From assembly GCA_029582265.1 (NCBI GenBank), contig CM055830.1, forward strand, positions 23,606,163 to 23,670,162: DNA of 64,000 bases, read 5' to 3'. The DNA comes from Zoroaster sp. YZ-2022 (lineage: Eukaryota > Echinodermata > Asteroidea > Forcipulatida > Zoroasteridae). Positions 33,341-45,054 of the stretch are shown in pieces; position 1 is the stretch's first letter, and the number at the start of each line of letters is the position of its first letter. The notes below the pieces were generated by a model. It had not been told where the DNA came from. It did no database searches and saw only the letters and a program-made list of their open reading frames with translations. A program made the translations under genes and the position numbers.

Positions 33341-34842
33341 GAAAATCTCAATGTTCCGATGAAAAAAAGGAAGAAAGTGTCGGTAAAACACAGGTAATAC
33401 ATCTTTAAAAGATCTATTAATTACAGACAGATGTCACACAAGTTAGTGAGTGATGAGGTGTGAGTTATTCACAAGACATGTATGTAACTGCAAGCACTAG
33501 AAGACGACCTAGGACTATGATCAGGCCTTCTTGAAAACAAATAACAAGCCATTATACAGATTGGAGAAAACATAAGAAACATGAACATGTCAGTTCTTTG
33601 CAAACCTGATTGAAAGCCATGCCTTTTCAGTTTGTCAACAATCCTGCTCCCCTTCAGCGTGTCAAGCAAATTAATCCCAGAACCTTCATTCAACGATATA
33701 GAAACAAACATCCAATCATTCTGTCTCATGTCATTTCTGATTGGCTCCCATTAACTAAATGGACAACAAGCTACCTGCAGGAGGCGCTAGAGCATAACTG
33801 TAGTCATGATGATCTCCAGGTGTTTGTTTCCCATGACAACCGATTGTTTATTAATCACCCTGAGGTGATAGAAACAATTACCATCACACCAGAAGACTTC
33901 CTGAAACTTGTCTTCGATTGTAAAGATGTGAGTGACATACCAACTACTACTCCTAAATCAGATATGAGTAATAAGCAGCGGTACCTCAGAACCCATTCAA
34001 TGCCAGACATGTTATTTAAAGACATAAATATCCCAGATCAGATGAAGTTACTCCTTGATGTTTTGTGCTGTGATGAAGAGGGAAATTTTGGGCATAACAA
34101 CACCTTTGAGACCCAAGAAGACACGGAAGAGCAGTCTGCTTTGTGTAGTAATGAAGAGGTGCTCACCCCGTGGGAGGAAATGCTGACATTTCCCGATGAC
34201 CCTGGTGATGTGTCTGTGGAGCTTGAAGGCAGAAATATTAGTCATCGCTCTTCATCAGCCATTACAGCTCCAATTAAAGCATCTTGTATTTCATCATCAG
34301 TTAATGTAAGCGACTGTTTTGTACAATTACAAACTCTTAATACTCACCAACACAGTGAATACATAGATGTCATGAACAAATCTTGCAATCACCATGACAA
34401 CAGTTCTATGTCAATGAAATGGCAGAAGATGCAGACATGTATCTTCAACCAATCCACAATGCAGCTATGGATTGGAAAACAAGGGAATGTGACGCCATTA
34501 CACTATGACCGCAATCATGGCTTACTTGCTCAGATCGTTGGGCGTAAAGAACTTACGCTCTTCTCACATGAGGACACACCTAATTTATACCCTCATATGA
34601 GTTACTCTGAGCGTGCTCACACAAGTCTCATTGATCTTCGAAACCTTGATGCAGAAGGAGATAGTAGATTTCCTAAGCTGAGGAATGCTCAGCCTTATAC
34701 ATGTACCTTGGAACCAGGAGAACTTCTGTATATGCCACCATTCTGGTGGCATGATGTGACATCCTTAGATGATTGTATCTCTGTGACTTTACCTTGGGAT
34801 ATGGAGAGTAATGAAACGATACCAGCATGTATGCTCACATAG
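33341..34842 (+). CDS. JmjC / cupin-8 domain oxygenase
   Basis: The main exon runs to a TAG stop at 34840-34842. It can start at the ATG at 33619 (407 residues), preceded by an in-frame TGA. Alternatively it is spliced: TTTCTTTAAG|GA at 33341, donor CACAG|GTAATA at 33393 and acceptor CCTTTTCAG|TTT at 33630 join in frame through a short Lys/Glu-rich exon. The N-terminal half has the cupin-8 PIILSHVISDWLPLTKW block. An acidic, poorly conserved insert covers about residues 125-260. The catalytic half has LWIGKQGNVTPLHYDRNHGLLAQIVGRKEL with the HxD iron ligands at 295 and 297, a Lys in GRKEL, and the distal His in FWWHDV at 378, all intact. This fold uses Fe(II) and 2-oxoglutarate. The spacing resembles HSPBAP1/TYW5/JMJD5-type proteins. 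The substrate is unknown. Confidence 0.9.
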
Positions 34843-34849
34843 ATATAAT

Positions 34850-35500
34850 CCCACATTTTGGCTTATTTCATAGTGCTGCTTAAATACATGTAGATTTATC
34901 AACTACGTTTTTCTCTTTTACCACCAATTTTGTTTTACATTGGAACATTGCATTTTTACTTGTGGAAAGGAAAAGAAATATTTTAAATGATACATGTACA
35001 TCTCACCAAAAAAATAGCAAAAAGCAGGTTGATTGTTGATTACTGGCTGGTGACGTTGATAGGGAACCAACACGGTGGCCACCAGTATCACATTTTTGGT
35101 TTTAAGCCAATTTTTACATGATTTTTACACAATATAGTGATGCAAATCATGAACGTATAAATATAAAAACATTGTACATACTACTTGTGTATTATAAATG
35201 GGTTGTCTATCCCTTTAACAAAAACTTTTGGATTGAGTTGTTGGGGGGGGGGGGGCAGGGGAGGAGTTGTACCCAACTTTAAAAGTAGTCAGACACCAGT
35301 CCCACGTTCTTACACATATTTTTGGTCTATACATATTCAACATCTGAAATATTTTTACTTTGATAAAGAAACACCAGTTGTACCCAACTTAACAAATTGA
35401 GCTCTTGTTCTTTCTTTAAAAAACAAATAAAATTTTAAAAAAAAATATAAAAAAAAAAAAAATATATATATATATATATAACGGTTCGCGAGCAAAGAAA
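34850..35500. other. No gene recognised; homopolymer and TA tracts
   Basis: Contains a G13 run at about 35243-35255, poly-A at 35438-35462 and (TA)n at 35463-35480. Confidence 0.5.
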
Positions 35501-35504
35501 AATT

Positions 35505-35576
35505 GGCTGATGCCGGACTCGAACCCGCGACCTCTCGATTACCGTACGAGCGCTCTACCAACTGAGCTAACCAGCC
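35505..35576 (-). tRNA. tRNA-like gene or tRNA-derived head, anticodon GGT (Thr-like), doubtful
   Basis: The minus strand folds as a 72-nt cloverleaf: acceptor GGCTGGT/ATCAGCC, D arm GCTC..GAGC, anticodon arm CTCGT-ACGGTAA-TCGAG and T arm GCGGG-TTCGAGT-CCGGC. The A box TAGCTCAGTTGG and B box GGTTCGAGTCC are intact. A TTTTT terminator follows two bases after the acceptor stem. Against a functional tRNA: position 33 is C, not U; pair 31-39 is T-T; pair 51-63 is G-G; and a GGT anticodon is not normally used in eukaryotes. It lies between TA-rich tracts, so it is probably a pseudogene or SINE head. Confidence 0.5.
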
Positions 35577-35807
35577 CCTATGTTGGTGGGCGGTCCACTT
35601 ATGCCAATTATCTATTGCTCTATGGGGCCAGGTCAGAGGCCAAACCATATCTGCCGAGTAGCCAGGGATCAAGCCCCGGTCAGATGCAAACAACCCGGGT
35701 AACGGCAGTAGCGGGGATCACACAACGGGACACAAGCCTTTTATGTGGTTGTACACAAAGTAGATTTATATGGAGAAACTGACCTGAAATAAATAAATAA
35801 ATATATG

Positions 35808-35839
<32 letters not shown>

Positions 35840-36892
35840 CGCATGGAAAATTCAGGGGGTGATCCTGTGGACCGTCCCCGGTCGTCCAATAAGTGGGGGG
35901 GGGGGGGTTTAAAATATACCCATCCCCCTGGGATTTACGCCTGTGGCTAGTCAGGTTCTTTTAAGCACATGATTGTGTTGAAGGGACTTTTGTTCAACAG
36001 TACAAGAGAAAAAACCTTCAATTTGATGTTCTTAAATGTTTGAGTTTTCAGCTGGGGCACACTCCTTCTAGCCATTGGGGGAACATTCTCGCAGGCGCCT
36101 GACCGAGGCTGTAGTAAAAAAAAAACTTTTTGAACTACTGTAGGGAAATAATAATAAAATTCATTATCATTTTTATGCTCATGTAAACAATGATATCCAT
36201 CCAACAGATTGTGACATTCAATAACGCATTTCTGTAATGTCAATAGCAAGAAATATGGCACTTTAGTTAATGAATTTCTTTTAAAAATGCGCGATTTGGG
36301 AACAACCTGTTAAAAGAGAGAAATGAAATAAGTAAGACTGCAAACATCTTTTTTTGATAAATAATTCCCAGACAACAAATTTTGAAGAATGTAAAAATAA
36401 ATAAAAAAATAAAAAATATTAATTGGGTTGACTGATGCATCGTCTTGTCTGTGCTAAAACAAACATAAATGTGGTAAGAAATTATTGTCTAGGTTCTTAA
36501 AACTAAGTCGGATTTGGTTGCCTTGTTTTGATTTTGTAACACTATATTGATATTTGCACCGACCATTCGCTGTATATATAATCACTCAACACTCGACACA
36601 AACAAAAAGTTCCTATGACCATATTATTATATTCTTAATAATCATTACCATTTCATGGTGGTGTAAGTTATACACCCAATCAATTATGACATTCAATAAA
36701 CCAACTTAAGTCTATAATGCCACATGCAAGTAATGACAAAAAATAGTCCACGAATTTCAGTTCAAAATGCGCACCTGTGTGGAACAACCTGTCAATGGGT
36801 GGAGCGGATAAGCAAAGCAGTAAACATCTAATTGCTTCTATGAATGACTGAAGGACGTATAATTATTATTTGGTTTCTTTTGTTGTATGCGT
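35577..36892. other. No gene recognised
   Basis: GC-richer sequence directly right of the tRNA-like unit (35577-35790) may be the rest of a tRNA-derived repeat. A (TA)n tract lies at 35807-35831 and a G10 run near 35897. The remainder is AT-rich. Confidence 0.4.
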
Positions 36893-36900
36893 ACTTTACT

Positions 36901-37300
36901 ACGGAGCCCCTAAAGGGACATATGATGAAAATAAATGTATGTGCGAAGAAATAATTTGAGTTCTTTATTTCGTGCGCTCGAAATCATTTCGTGCTCACGA
37001 AATCATTTCGTGCACTCGAAATAAGTTATTTCGTGCGCTCGAAATCATTTCGTGCACTCACGAAATAAATTATTTCGTGCAATCGAAATCATTTCGTGCG
37101 CTCGAAATACTTTATTTCGTGCGCTCGAAATAAAGTATTTCGAGCGCACGGAATGATTTCGAGCGCACGAAATAACTTATTTCGAGTGCACGAAATGATT
37201 TCGTGAGCACGAAATGATTTCGAGCACACGAAATAAAGAACTCAAATTATTTCTTCGCACATAAATTTATTTTCATCATATGTCCCTTTCGGGGCTCCGT
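36901..37300. mobile_element. 400-bp fully palindromic MITE
   Basis: The element starts ACGGAGCCCCTAAAGGGACA and ends TGTCCCTTTCGGGGCTCCGT, and almost all of it is one inverted repeat centred near 37100-37115. The arms are filled with alternating ATTTCGTGCGCTCGAAAT-type words. ACTTTACT (36893-36900) and ACTTTACC (37301-37308) flank it, a 7-of-8 match consistent with an 8-bp target duplication, as for hAT-type elements. It is non-coding and would form an extensive hairpin. Confidence 0.85.
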
Positions 37301-37308
37301 ACTTTACC

Positions 37309-38935
37309 TTGGTGCGCATAAGAGAAACAAAACATGCAATGAATTTCTGACTACTAAAAGTACATCGCAGAACATGACAACCAGCATAATGTTATCCGCA
37401 AGAATGTTGTCAGTAAAGTTAAAGTAGTGCTCACAATTTGAAATAACTCCTCAATGGACCATACTGTGTATGATATTTCAAACAAATTTGAAATAGCTTA
37501 AAAAAATAAAAATAAAAACAAATAAATAAAAATAAATAAATAAATAAATCGGGAAAATTCAGTGTTGAACTATATGCATATTTTAGATCCTCATGAGATA
37601 TTCATAAGAAATTTACTTTCGATGGGCCCGACATATAGAGCCTGCGAACACAATGGATCAGTCATAATAGGCCTGCGGACACACTGGGCCAGACAAGATA
37701 ATGCCTGCGGACATAAATTGCTCGCGGAAACAAAATGTTTTAGCAGAACTGTGAGCTCCAAACGTTTGAGAACTAGCTATAGCATTCACCGCGAGCGAAA
37801 GCAGTCTCGTACAGTTGTGAGGCGAGGTTAATCCTTGGAACGAGGTTGCACATGATCATCATAAACACCAAAAGAGGGCGCTTGACAAATTGTACATTGA
37901 CCAATCAGAGCACTATAATTTCCTGATGTTGCTGAAGCAGAAATTTCAAAAACGTGAAACAAGTACTAACAGTTAAGTTAGAAGTGGAACTGGAAGTTTA
38001 CAGTACGTACTGTACATGTAGTGTACGTCAACATCTCTGGCTCTGCTCTGTATTGTTGAATTTCGGAGAGAATTGAAACATTTTGTAAGTATGAATTTTG
38101 TAAACGAATATCACATGAAGTCACGAGTTGTTTATTTCGTAAAATTGACATGATATTTATGAATTATTTATGGAAATAAATTAATATTATTAAAATGTTA
38201 ACGTTTGCTGAAGCACCGACACCTGACACTGCACTGCAAGTGCAATGCAACTGGCACTGTGTGATTGTGAAAGTGCACTGTGACTGTGTACTGTGTATAA
38301 AAAGAATTTCAGCTCCTGGCGAACTCGGCACCCAAATCAAATGCTTGTCAAACCCGGCAACTCGGCACCGACTCGGCAAGTCGGCCCTTGGCTTAACCAA
38401 CTCGACTCCGACTCACTTTTTTTCCTTCAAACAATGTCAAATCAGCACAACAAACTCATCACCTTTTTTTTGTTCATTCATTGTAAGTTGTAACTTGTAA
38501 TGTAAGCCTACATCACATTACATGTATCCTCAATTTACCCTAATGCCTAAATGACGCACCTAAAAAAAAGTCCTAAGGTTATATAATCAACTGGACGGTA
38601 ACTTGCAAATGAAATTAGCAGTTTGGACTTTGGTGTTTCAGTTTACAGTGAAGGATTCTCTTGTAAAATGCTGAATTTCAATGCATGATCATACGCGTGG
38701 ACGTCTTGAGCGCCGTTTTTTGAGACGCACAGAATTGTGATCATCAGAAAATTGATGTTGGTATAATGACTCACCCCAAACTGTTATTGTTAAAGTTGAT
38801 GGGGGCACAGAAAATGTACCCAAGAAGAAAAACAGTTGAAATCATGTTTCATCTTATTCCAGATGGTTGTAAAATTGTTTTTAAACTTGAAAATAAAAGT
38901 ATTGTTTTCGATTTTTAAAATAAAATGGTATAAGG
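37309..38935. other. No gene recognised; short local repeats
   Basis: GCCTGCG(G/A)ACA recurs near 37640-37710, and ACTCGGCA and GTGCACTGT words recur near 38215-38390. The plus frame at 37562-37831 has no known motif. Confidence 0.4.
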
Positions 38936-39222
38936 AGTGTCGTGGCCGAGTGTCGTGGCCGAGCGGTGTAGCGCACCGAACTCAAGTTCTGGTGTTGCCA
39001 GCAGCTGGGTGTGGGTTCGAGCCCCGGTCGTGACACTTGTGTCCTTGAGCAAGGACTAGGTACTTAACCATAATTGCTTCGTCCTTCGGATGGGACGTAA
39101 AGCCGTAGGTCCCGTGTGTTGTGTAATGCACGTAAAAAAGAATGCGCCTTGAGCACCACTTAGTTGGTGGATACGTGCGCTATATAAGTCCACACATTAT
39201 TATTATTATTATTATTATAATT
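38936..39222 (+). mobile_element. tRNA-derived SINE, Leu-like head, complete
   Basis: The head GTGTCGTGGCCGAGCGGTGT (A box) leads to GAACTCAAGTTCTGGTG and GGGTTCGAGCCCC (B box). The body is CCTTGAGCAAGGAC, CTTCGGATGGGACGTAAAG, GTAATGCACGTAAAA and GGATACGTGCGCTATATAAG, with an (ATT)n tail at 39195-39220. TGTCGTGGCCGAG is duplicated at the very 5' end. This is the best reference copy for the family seen at 11978 and 15820. Confidence 0.9.
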
Positions 39223-39703
39223 TGGAGAAGCTCTCAAAACTTTTAATCAATATTCTTGAAAGACCAATAAAATGGAAGGTGGTTAAATTTCTTGCAAAAA
39301 GTACTTTAAAACTTTGAAATGTGTAAAATTGCTGTTAACGTTTTGTCAAATAAAAGATTTCTTTTCATAACCATGATATTAATGTTTCATTTTGTCAATA
39401 ATTTTCCACTACCGTAGGACTGACTGTCCTGCTCGTCAGTCTAACACCAGTCTAACGCCAGTCTAACGTAAGTGCACTACTCACTAGTGGGAATTTATTT
39501 TGGTAAAATATATTTGGACGCACCAATGAGAACCAGTTATTTAAGTGGCTGATTTCAGACCGTCTACCTTGTAAAAATCAAAGCTTGAAGGTGAGCAAAA
39601 TCTCTGAACATTGCTATGCGTAAAAACTTTTAGGCGTACCGCATGAAGGGGGGTTTTACCCCGTGAACAAGATGGCGCATATTATTAGGCCTACCGTGAA
39701 AGT

Positions 39704-40918
39704 GTTTATTGCTTTAGGGTTGATAACCACAGGTAGGCCTACCCCTCTAAGAAGTCAAGTGTCACAATAAATCACCAGCGCTTATTGCTTTAGGGTTGAT
39801 AACCACAGGTAGGCCTACCCCTCTAAGAAGTCAAGTGTCACAATAAATCACCAGCGCTTATTGCTTTAGGGTTGATAACCACAGGTAGGCCTACCCCTCT
39901 AAGAAGTCAAGTGTCACAATAAATCACCAGCGCTTATTGCTTTAGGGTTGATAACCACAGGTAGGCCTACCCTCTAAGAAGTCAAGTGTCACAATAAATT
40001 ACCAGCGCTTATTGCTTTAGGGGTTGATAACCACAGGTAGGCCTACCCTCTAAGAAGTCAAGTGTCACAATAAATCACCAGCGCTTATTGCTTTAGGGTT
40101 GATAACCACAGGTAGGCCTACCCTCTAAGAAGTCAAGTGTCACAATAAATCACCAGCGCTTATTGCTTTAGGGTTGATAACCACAGGTAGGCCTACCCTC
40201 TAAGAAGTCAAGTGTCACAATAAATCACCAGCGCTTATTGCTTTAGGGTTGATAACCACAGGTAGGCCTACCCTCTAAGAAGTCAAGTGTCACAATAAAT
40301 CACCAGCGCTTATTGCTTTAGGGTTGATAACCACAGGTAGGCCTACCCCTCTAAGAAGTCAAGTGTCACAATAAATCACCAGCGCTTATTGCTTTAGGGT
40401 TGATAACCACAGGTAGGCCTACCCCTCTAAGAAGTCAAGTGTCACAATAAATCACCAGCGCTTATTGCTTTAGGGTTGATAACCACAGGTAGGCCTACCC
40501 CTCTAAGAAGTCAAGTGTCACAATAAATTACCAGCGCTTATTGCTTTAGGGTTGATAACCACAGGTAGGCCTTACCGACTAAGAAGTCAAGTGTCACAAT
40601 AAATCACCAGCGCTTATTGCTTTAGGGTTGATAACCACAGGTAGGCCTACCCTCTAAGAAGTCAAGTGTCACAATAAATCACCAGCGCTTATTGCTTTAG
40701 GGTTGATAACCACAGGTAGGCCTACCCCTCTAAGAAGTCAAGTGTCACAATAAATCACCAGCGCTTATTGCTTTAGGGTTGATAACCACAGGTAGGCCTA
40801 CCCCTCTAAGAAGTCAAGTGTCACAATAAATCACCAGCGCTTATTGCTTTAGGGTTGATAACCACAGGTAGGCCTACCCCTCTAAGAAGTCAAGTGTCAC
40901 AATAAATCGCCAGCGCTT
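39704..40918. repeat. 16-copy ~76-bp satellite
   Basis: The unit begins TTATTGCTTTAGGGTTGATA, continues CACAGGTAGGCCTACCC and AAGTCAAGTGTCACAATAAA, and ends with CACCAGCGC. Sixteen GCTTTAGGG words spaced 75-76 bp run from 39711 to about 40846. Units differ by a CCC/CCCC length change and single bases, so the array is young. Each unit contains the palindrome GTAGGCCTAC. Confidence 0.95.
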
Positions 40919-42143
40919 AGCCGAGAGACACATGAAATTGCGCCATTCATGCGTGCACCATGGACATTGGCAAATTCCATGGGGTGACTCATTTGACTTT
41001 GTGATCAGACCTCTCACTGAAGTCAAGTAGTTTTTTTGAGTTTTGTTTCTCACTTCCAAAAGCTGAAAAGACTGACCTAATTTTGTTTCCATGGAATTTC
41101 TGACTTGACTCACAATCGCAATTTTAATCGCGATATATACATGTATTTTTTCATCACGATTTGACGATATCTCAATAACTTGTTATCTAATATAAAAAGT
41201 TATCGTGATATTCGATATCTTCGTGTTATCGCCCAAGCTTAGTACAAATTTTTTCCCCAAGGCGTGAGCTTGTTTTTCAAATCAATGCGCATGCGGGGGG
41301 CATTTCCGATAAGGCTTATTCAATGCACCCATGAAATGACACAAACTTATTTTAGTTTGCTTAGCATTTCTTGGAAAACTTACAAAACTATGACATTACT
41401 GGTTGCTTAATTGTCTAACGTTAGATCATGGTTGTTACAAAAAGATCGTAAGAAAACTAAGATTTACTGAAAAGTTGGTCCTTGAAAAAGTGGAACAAGT
41501 TGTTTAACCACAGATCATCAACATGTTCCATTTAGGAAGAAGCGAACGTAGTCTTAATAATTAGATCAAAGCATGATGTAACTTTTTTTTCTTGGGTACA
41601 TATTTTGAATCCCCAAAAAATTTTAAAGTTTGAAGTGAGTCATTATAGAAAAATAAATTTTTTGATGACCACAATTCTGTGCTTTACCTAATTTTTAAAT
41701 ACAACATTAAAAAAAATTTTTTTTGCAATAGAGAATTCTTCAATGAAAGAAACTTTTAATTTAATTTGTTAGTTACCATGCAGTTGATTATAGAACCTTA
41801 TGCATTTCAAATAAGGTACATGTACAGTACATGATCATTAAGACAAGGACACAGACCCCGGCACTAAATAACAAGCGCCGCCATGCCCATGCCACACGTT
41901 CTTGCCATGGATTGGTGAGCTTGGTATAACGCCTCACTAAAAGTAAACGGCACACCATTCTAACCATAGTCTAACGTAACGTGTTGCAAAAAAAAAAATC
42001 AAAAAGTGTCAGGTCTACTAGCCTATAAATAATTGTTACTGTACATGTAGTTCAGTAAAAATTAATCATGAAAATAAAACCAGCATAAAGTCATCTATAT
42101 GTTCTACCACTTTAACGTGTTTAATCTTGAATCCTTTTTTCAG
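40919..42143. other. No gene recognised
   Basis: AT-rich. The right end may hold the promoter or an untranslated first exon of the gene whose acceptor lies at 42143. Confidence 0.4.
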
Positions 42144-45054
42144 AATTGTTGTTTAGATCTTGACATTTGATCGTCTAATCCATCATAATGACAACAGTAA
42201 GTATCTTATTATAAATGAAAGGGGATTTAACAAAGCTATTTTTCTGACTTTAAAGGGAAATCAGATTTTCTGATTTTTCTAGCATAATTTTTTTTTCCAT
42301 GTTAAGAGAAGAAAAACAAACCAACATTTAACCCGAATTCCCTTCACTAACTGGCGAGACACCCTGCTTGACCCTGGTACCCCTCAATAACTGGACAGTG
42401 TGAAGCCTGCTTTGTGAGAAGGTCCATCAGCAAGAACAATACTAGGTCTTTTGCTCTCTGCTCACTTGAACAAGATCTCACAGGTTTGAATACATGTAGT
42501 TGTTGTATTTAAGGTTACCATTGGGAAAATATTGGGTTATTTATGAACATTTTCTTGCCTCAATTCTTGACTGTGAAAAAAGCTGGGTGCATTGTACCAT
42601 GCACTCTGAGTTCTCTGATTAGTTAAAAATGTTTCACCCATATATACATGTATGCAATTTCCAGAACATTGATATAATTCCTCTTAGAAAGGAATACAAA
42701 TACTTTGAAAGGAGATATTTCACAAAATAGTTGTCAGAAGCTTGGTTATGACCAGACCCACCATAAATTAATGTCGTTACATATATATACTACTCAAAAC
42801 AATTTAGGGAACACTGGATTTTTAACATCAAATAGGTTTGGGCCATGTGCAATGATGTCATGTACCAGCAATATTGACACAATGGCCGTGTTCAATCTGC
42901 CACACATGTCTAACTTCTTTGTTAACTCATCAATTCTGTGAAACATTGTGTTTATCTGAAATAAATGATCTTGCTTTAACTGAGGTTATTCCGGTGTTCC
43001 CTAAATTGTTTTGAGTAGTATATTTACTCTAAGACCAGGCTTCCCACAATTATAATAAAATGCCTGATAAAGGTTGTCATTAAAATAGTGAAAAACATGG
43101 GCAATATGTCTTTCGTGTTTGAATTTGGCTCAGAAATTTGTTATGAATATTCTCAGAAACTTTGATCCCTTTTTTCATCTCTTATTATTGTCATTAACAG
43201 AGAGCGTTACTCACTTCTAAGGATATGAACGCTCCTGTGGCAACAGTCAGGCCCTTGAGTAAGCTGCCCATAGCGTCAAAGCTGCGTCCACCACAGATAA
43301 AGCGTCCTCTATTGTTAGATGAGGTAAGCCAAATGGAAATGAGCAAATTTTTCATACAAAATATACACATTGTTTTTGTTTTTGTTTAAATTGGCGATTA
43401 TTAATCAAAACAATAAACAAAGGTCTATATTTAGTCTGAAAAACTGTATAACCAAAAACAGAAATACAAAAAAACTGGTAAACTTATGTTTCTACCACTA
43501 ACAGTTATTCTTATTTCACACAGAGTGTTGAAAATTACGCTGTTCCTCATGCTAAGCGAAGGCGCTCAGAGGACACCTCTGCAGATGGTTTGATCTGCCC
43601 CCAAAACCTGCCAAGGTCAAAGGTGACAAATGGATCATCTGTTGGGTCAAAGGTCAATCAGTCAATCGCTACCTCCAAGCCCGCAGCTGCCAAGCCTGGG
43701 AGACCAGGTAAGATAAAAAAGAAATTACATTTTGCTTCAAAGCCAGAATGCACTTAACATGTATGCATCCATACATCAAGAGATACGATCAGAAACTAAC
43801 CTGTCAGTTTCTACTTTAATATTTCAACAAATTATTTCAACAACAGATATTTGGGAAACGCCTTCGGATCTTTCAAATGGGAATCTCCTGAAGTCAATAT
43901 CTCATTCGGGGAAATTATTTTATGAATTTAAGTAAAATGTGATGTGATCTGGGAAACCACTTCACATGGTGAAATTTGCCATTTTTGTGTTATATACATC
44001 AAATTAGCAAGGACACTGCTGTTTTCAAAACTGTTTTATTTATGATTCGAGGTTGTCTATAACTTAAGTTATGCTCTCAGGAAGTTATAGCCACCGCTGT
44101 CCTTAAAAAACAATGGCGGAAACGAAAAACAAAGACGGCTTTTTAATTATCTGTCATCATATGTTTTTACATATAAAATGATGGAATTTTTATTGAATAT
44201 TTTCAAGAATGATCATTTAGATATTAACAATTAAAATGGTAACAAAACTCAAATTGTCAAAAAAAAATTGGGGGGGGGGGGACTATTTTGCCATTATCTT
44301 CAAAACAAGTTCGCAGACATCCGACAGGTTTTCCCAGATCGCATCACAAATGATAGCACTTCAGACACAATGGTTTCATATGTTTTATACCATCATTAAC
44401 TTTTAACAATTAAATAATTATTATTTTTTTAACTGATCAGTAAAACTTGCATGGTGAAGAGGATAAGTAAGACTAATTGCGGTGACACAATGTGAAATTC
44501 TCTCAATTGATTAGTAATTAGTTGTAACCTCCAGTTTTTTTTTCAGAACTAATTACTACTCAATTGAGAATTTTATATGGAGTCACTGCAGTCTTATTTA
44601 TGTAACTGATCAATTATGTTTTTTGAGATAACCAAAAGTGTAAAAACAGTCTCAACTTACAGCAGGCAGTCATCAACATCACATCAATGTACAGCTAGTC
44701 TTTCCAAAATCTTGTACTTCACAGCACCAGAGGTTCTATACAGCATCTTATGCTAGCTAGGCCTTGTAACTCTCTGCCTGCCTCTGGCTATGTATGCTCC
44801 ATCTAACCACTCCTTCAAATCTAATGTTCATCAGCATGGATCACATCTAGAGGGCACTGTCATGCTTCTTGTTTTCTTGGTCAGAATTAAAATGTTTAAA
44901 TTTTTTTTTTTTAAACCTTTCCTTTTGCAATTGCCATTTTTTTTTTTGTCACATGCTGTAGCAGTGACTGCTCGCAATCCAGTAGCAAGAAATTTTGTCA
45001 GAGCAGCTACAAGAACTAACCCACCTGCAACTAAACCTAGCAATGCTAGAAATG
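42144..45054 (+). CDS. N-terminal exons of a basic, Ser/Pro/Lys-rich protein (kinesin-14/KIFC1-like tail?)
   Basis: Exon 1 is 42144-42196 with the ATG at 42188; exon 2 is 43201-43323; exon 3 is 43524-43707; exon 4 is 44962-45054. All have GT-AG ends (CAG|AATTG, ACA|GTAAGT, ACAG|AGAGC, GAG|GTAAGC, CACAG|AGTG, CCAG|GTAAGA, GTAG|CAGTG, AATG|GTGAGT) and phases 0, 0, 1 and 1 agree. The product begins MTTRALLTSKDMNAP and includes SKLPIASKLRPPQIKRPL, AKRRRSED and KPAAAKPGRP. This resembles the disordered, basic microtubule- and importin-binding tail of KIFC1, but no motor or coiled coil follows in this window. Exon 4 ends in phase 1 and is also compatible with the SET exon at 52152, so these could be the 5' exons of that gene. 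No stops or shifts occur. Confidence 0.65.
42790..43018. mobile_element. 229-bp mariner-type MITE
   Basis: The left end CTACTCAAAACAATTTAGGG with AACAC and the right end GTGTT with CCCTAAATTGTTTTGAGTAG form a perfect ~25-bp terminal inverted repeat. TA flanks both sides (42788-42789 and 43019-43020), the Tc1/mariner target duplication. It lies in intron 1 of the 42-45 kb gene and has no coding capacity. Confidence 0.85.
44452..44590. repeat. Head-to-head Penelope-like repeat halves (copy D)
   Basis: GCATGGTGAAGAGGATAAGTAAG through TTAGTTGTAACCTCCAG is the reverse complement of the distal part of copy A. It runs straight into TTTTTTTTTCAGAACTAATTACTACTCAATTGAGAA in forward orientation. The result is an inverted pair in the third intron of the 42-45 kb gene. 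Confidence 0.65.

Noticed and set aside
35355..35782. ORFs with GWLAQLVERSYGNREVAGSSPA and PDSNPRPLDYRTSALPTEL
   Set aside because: These are translations of the tRNA-like sequence on the two strands, a classic false-gene signature.
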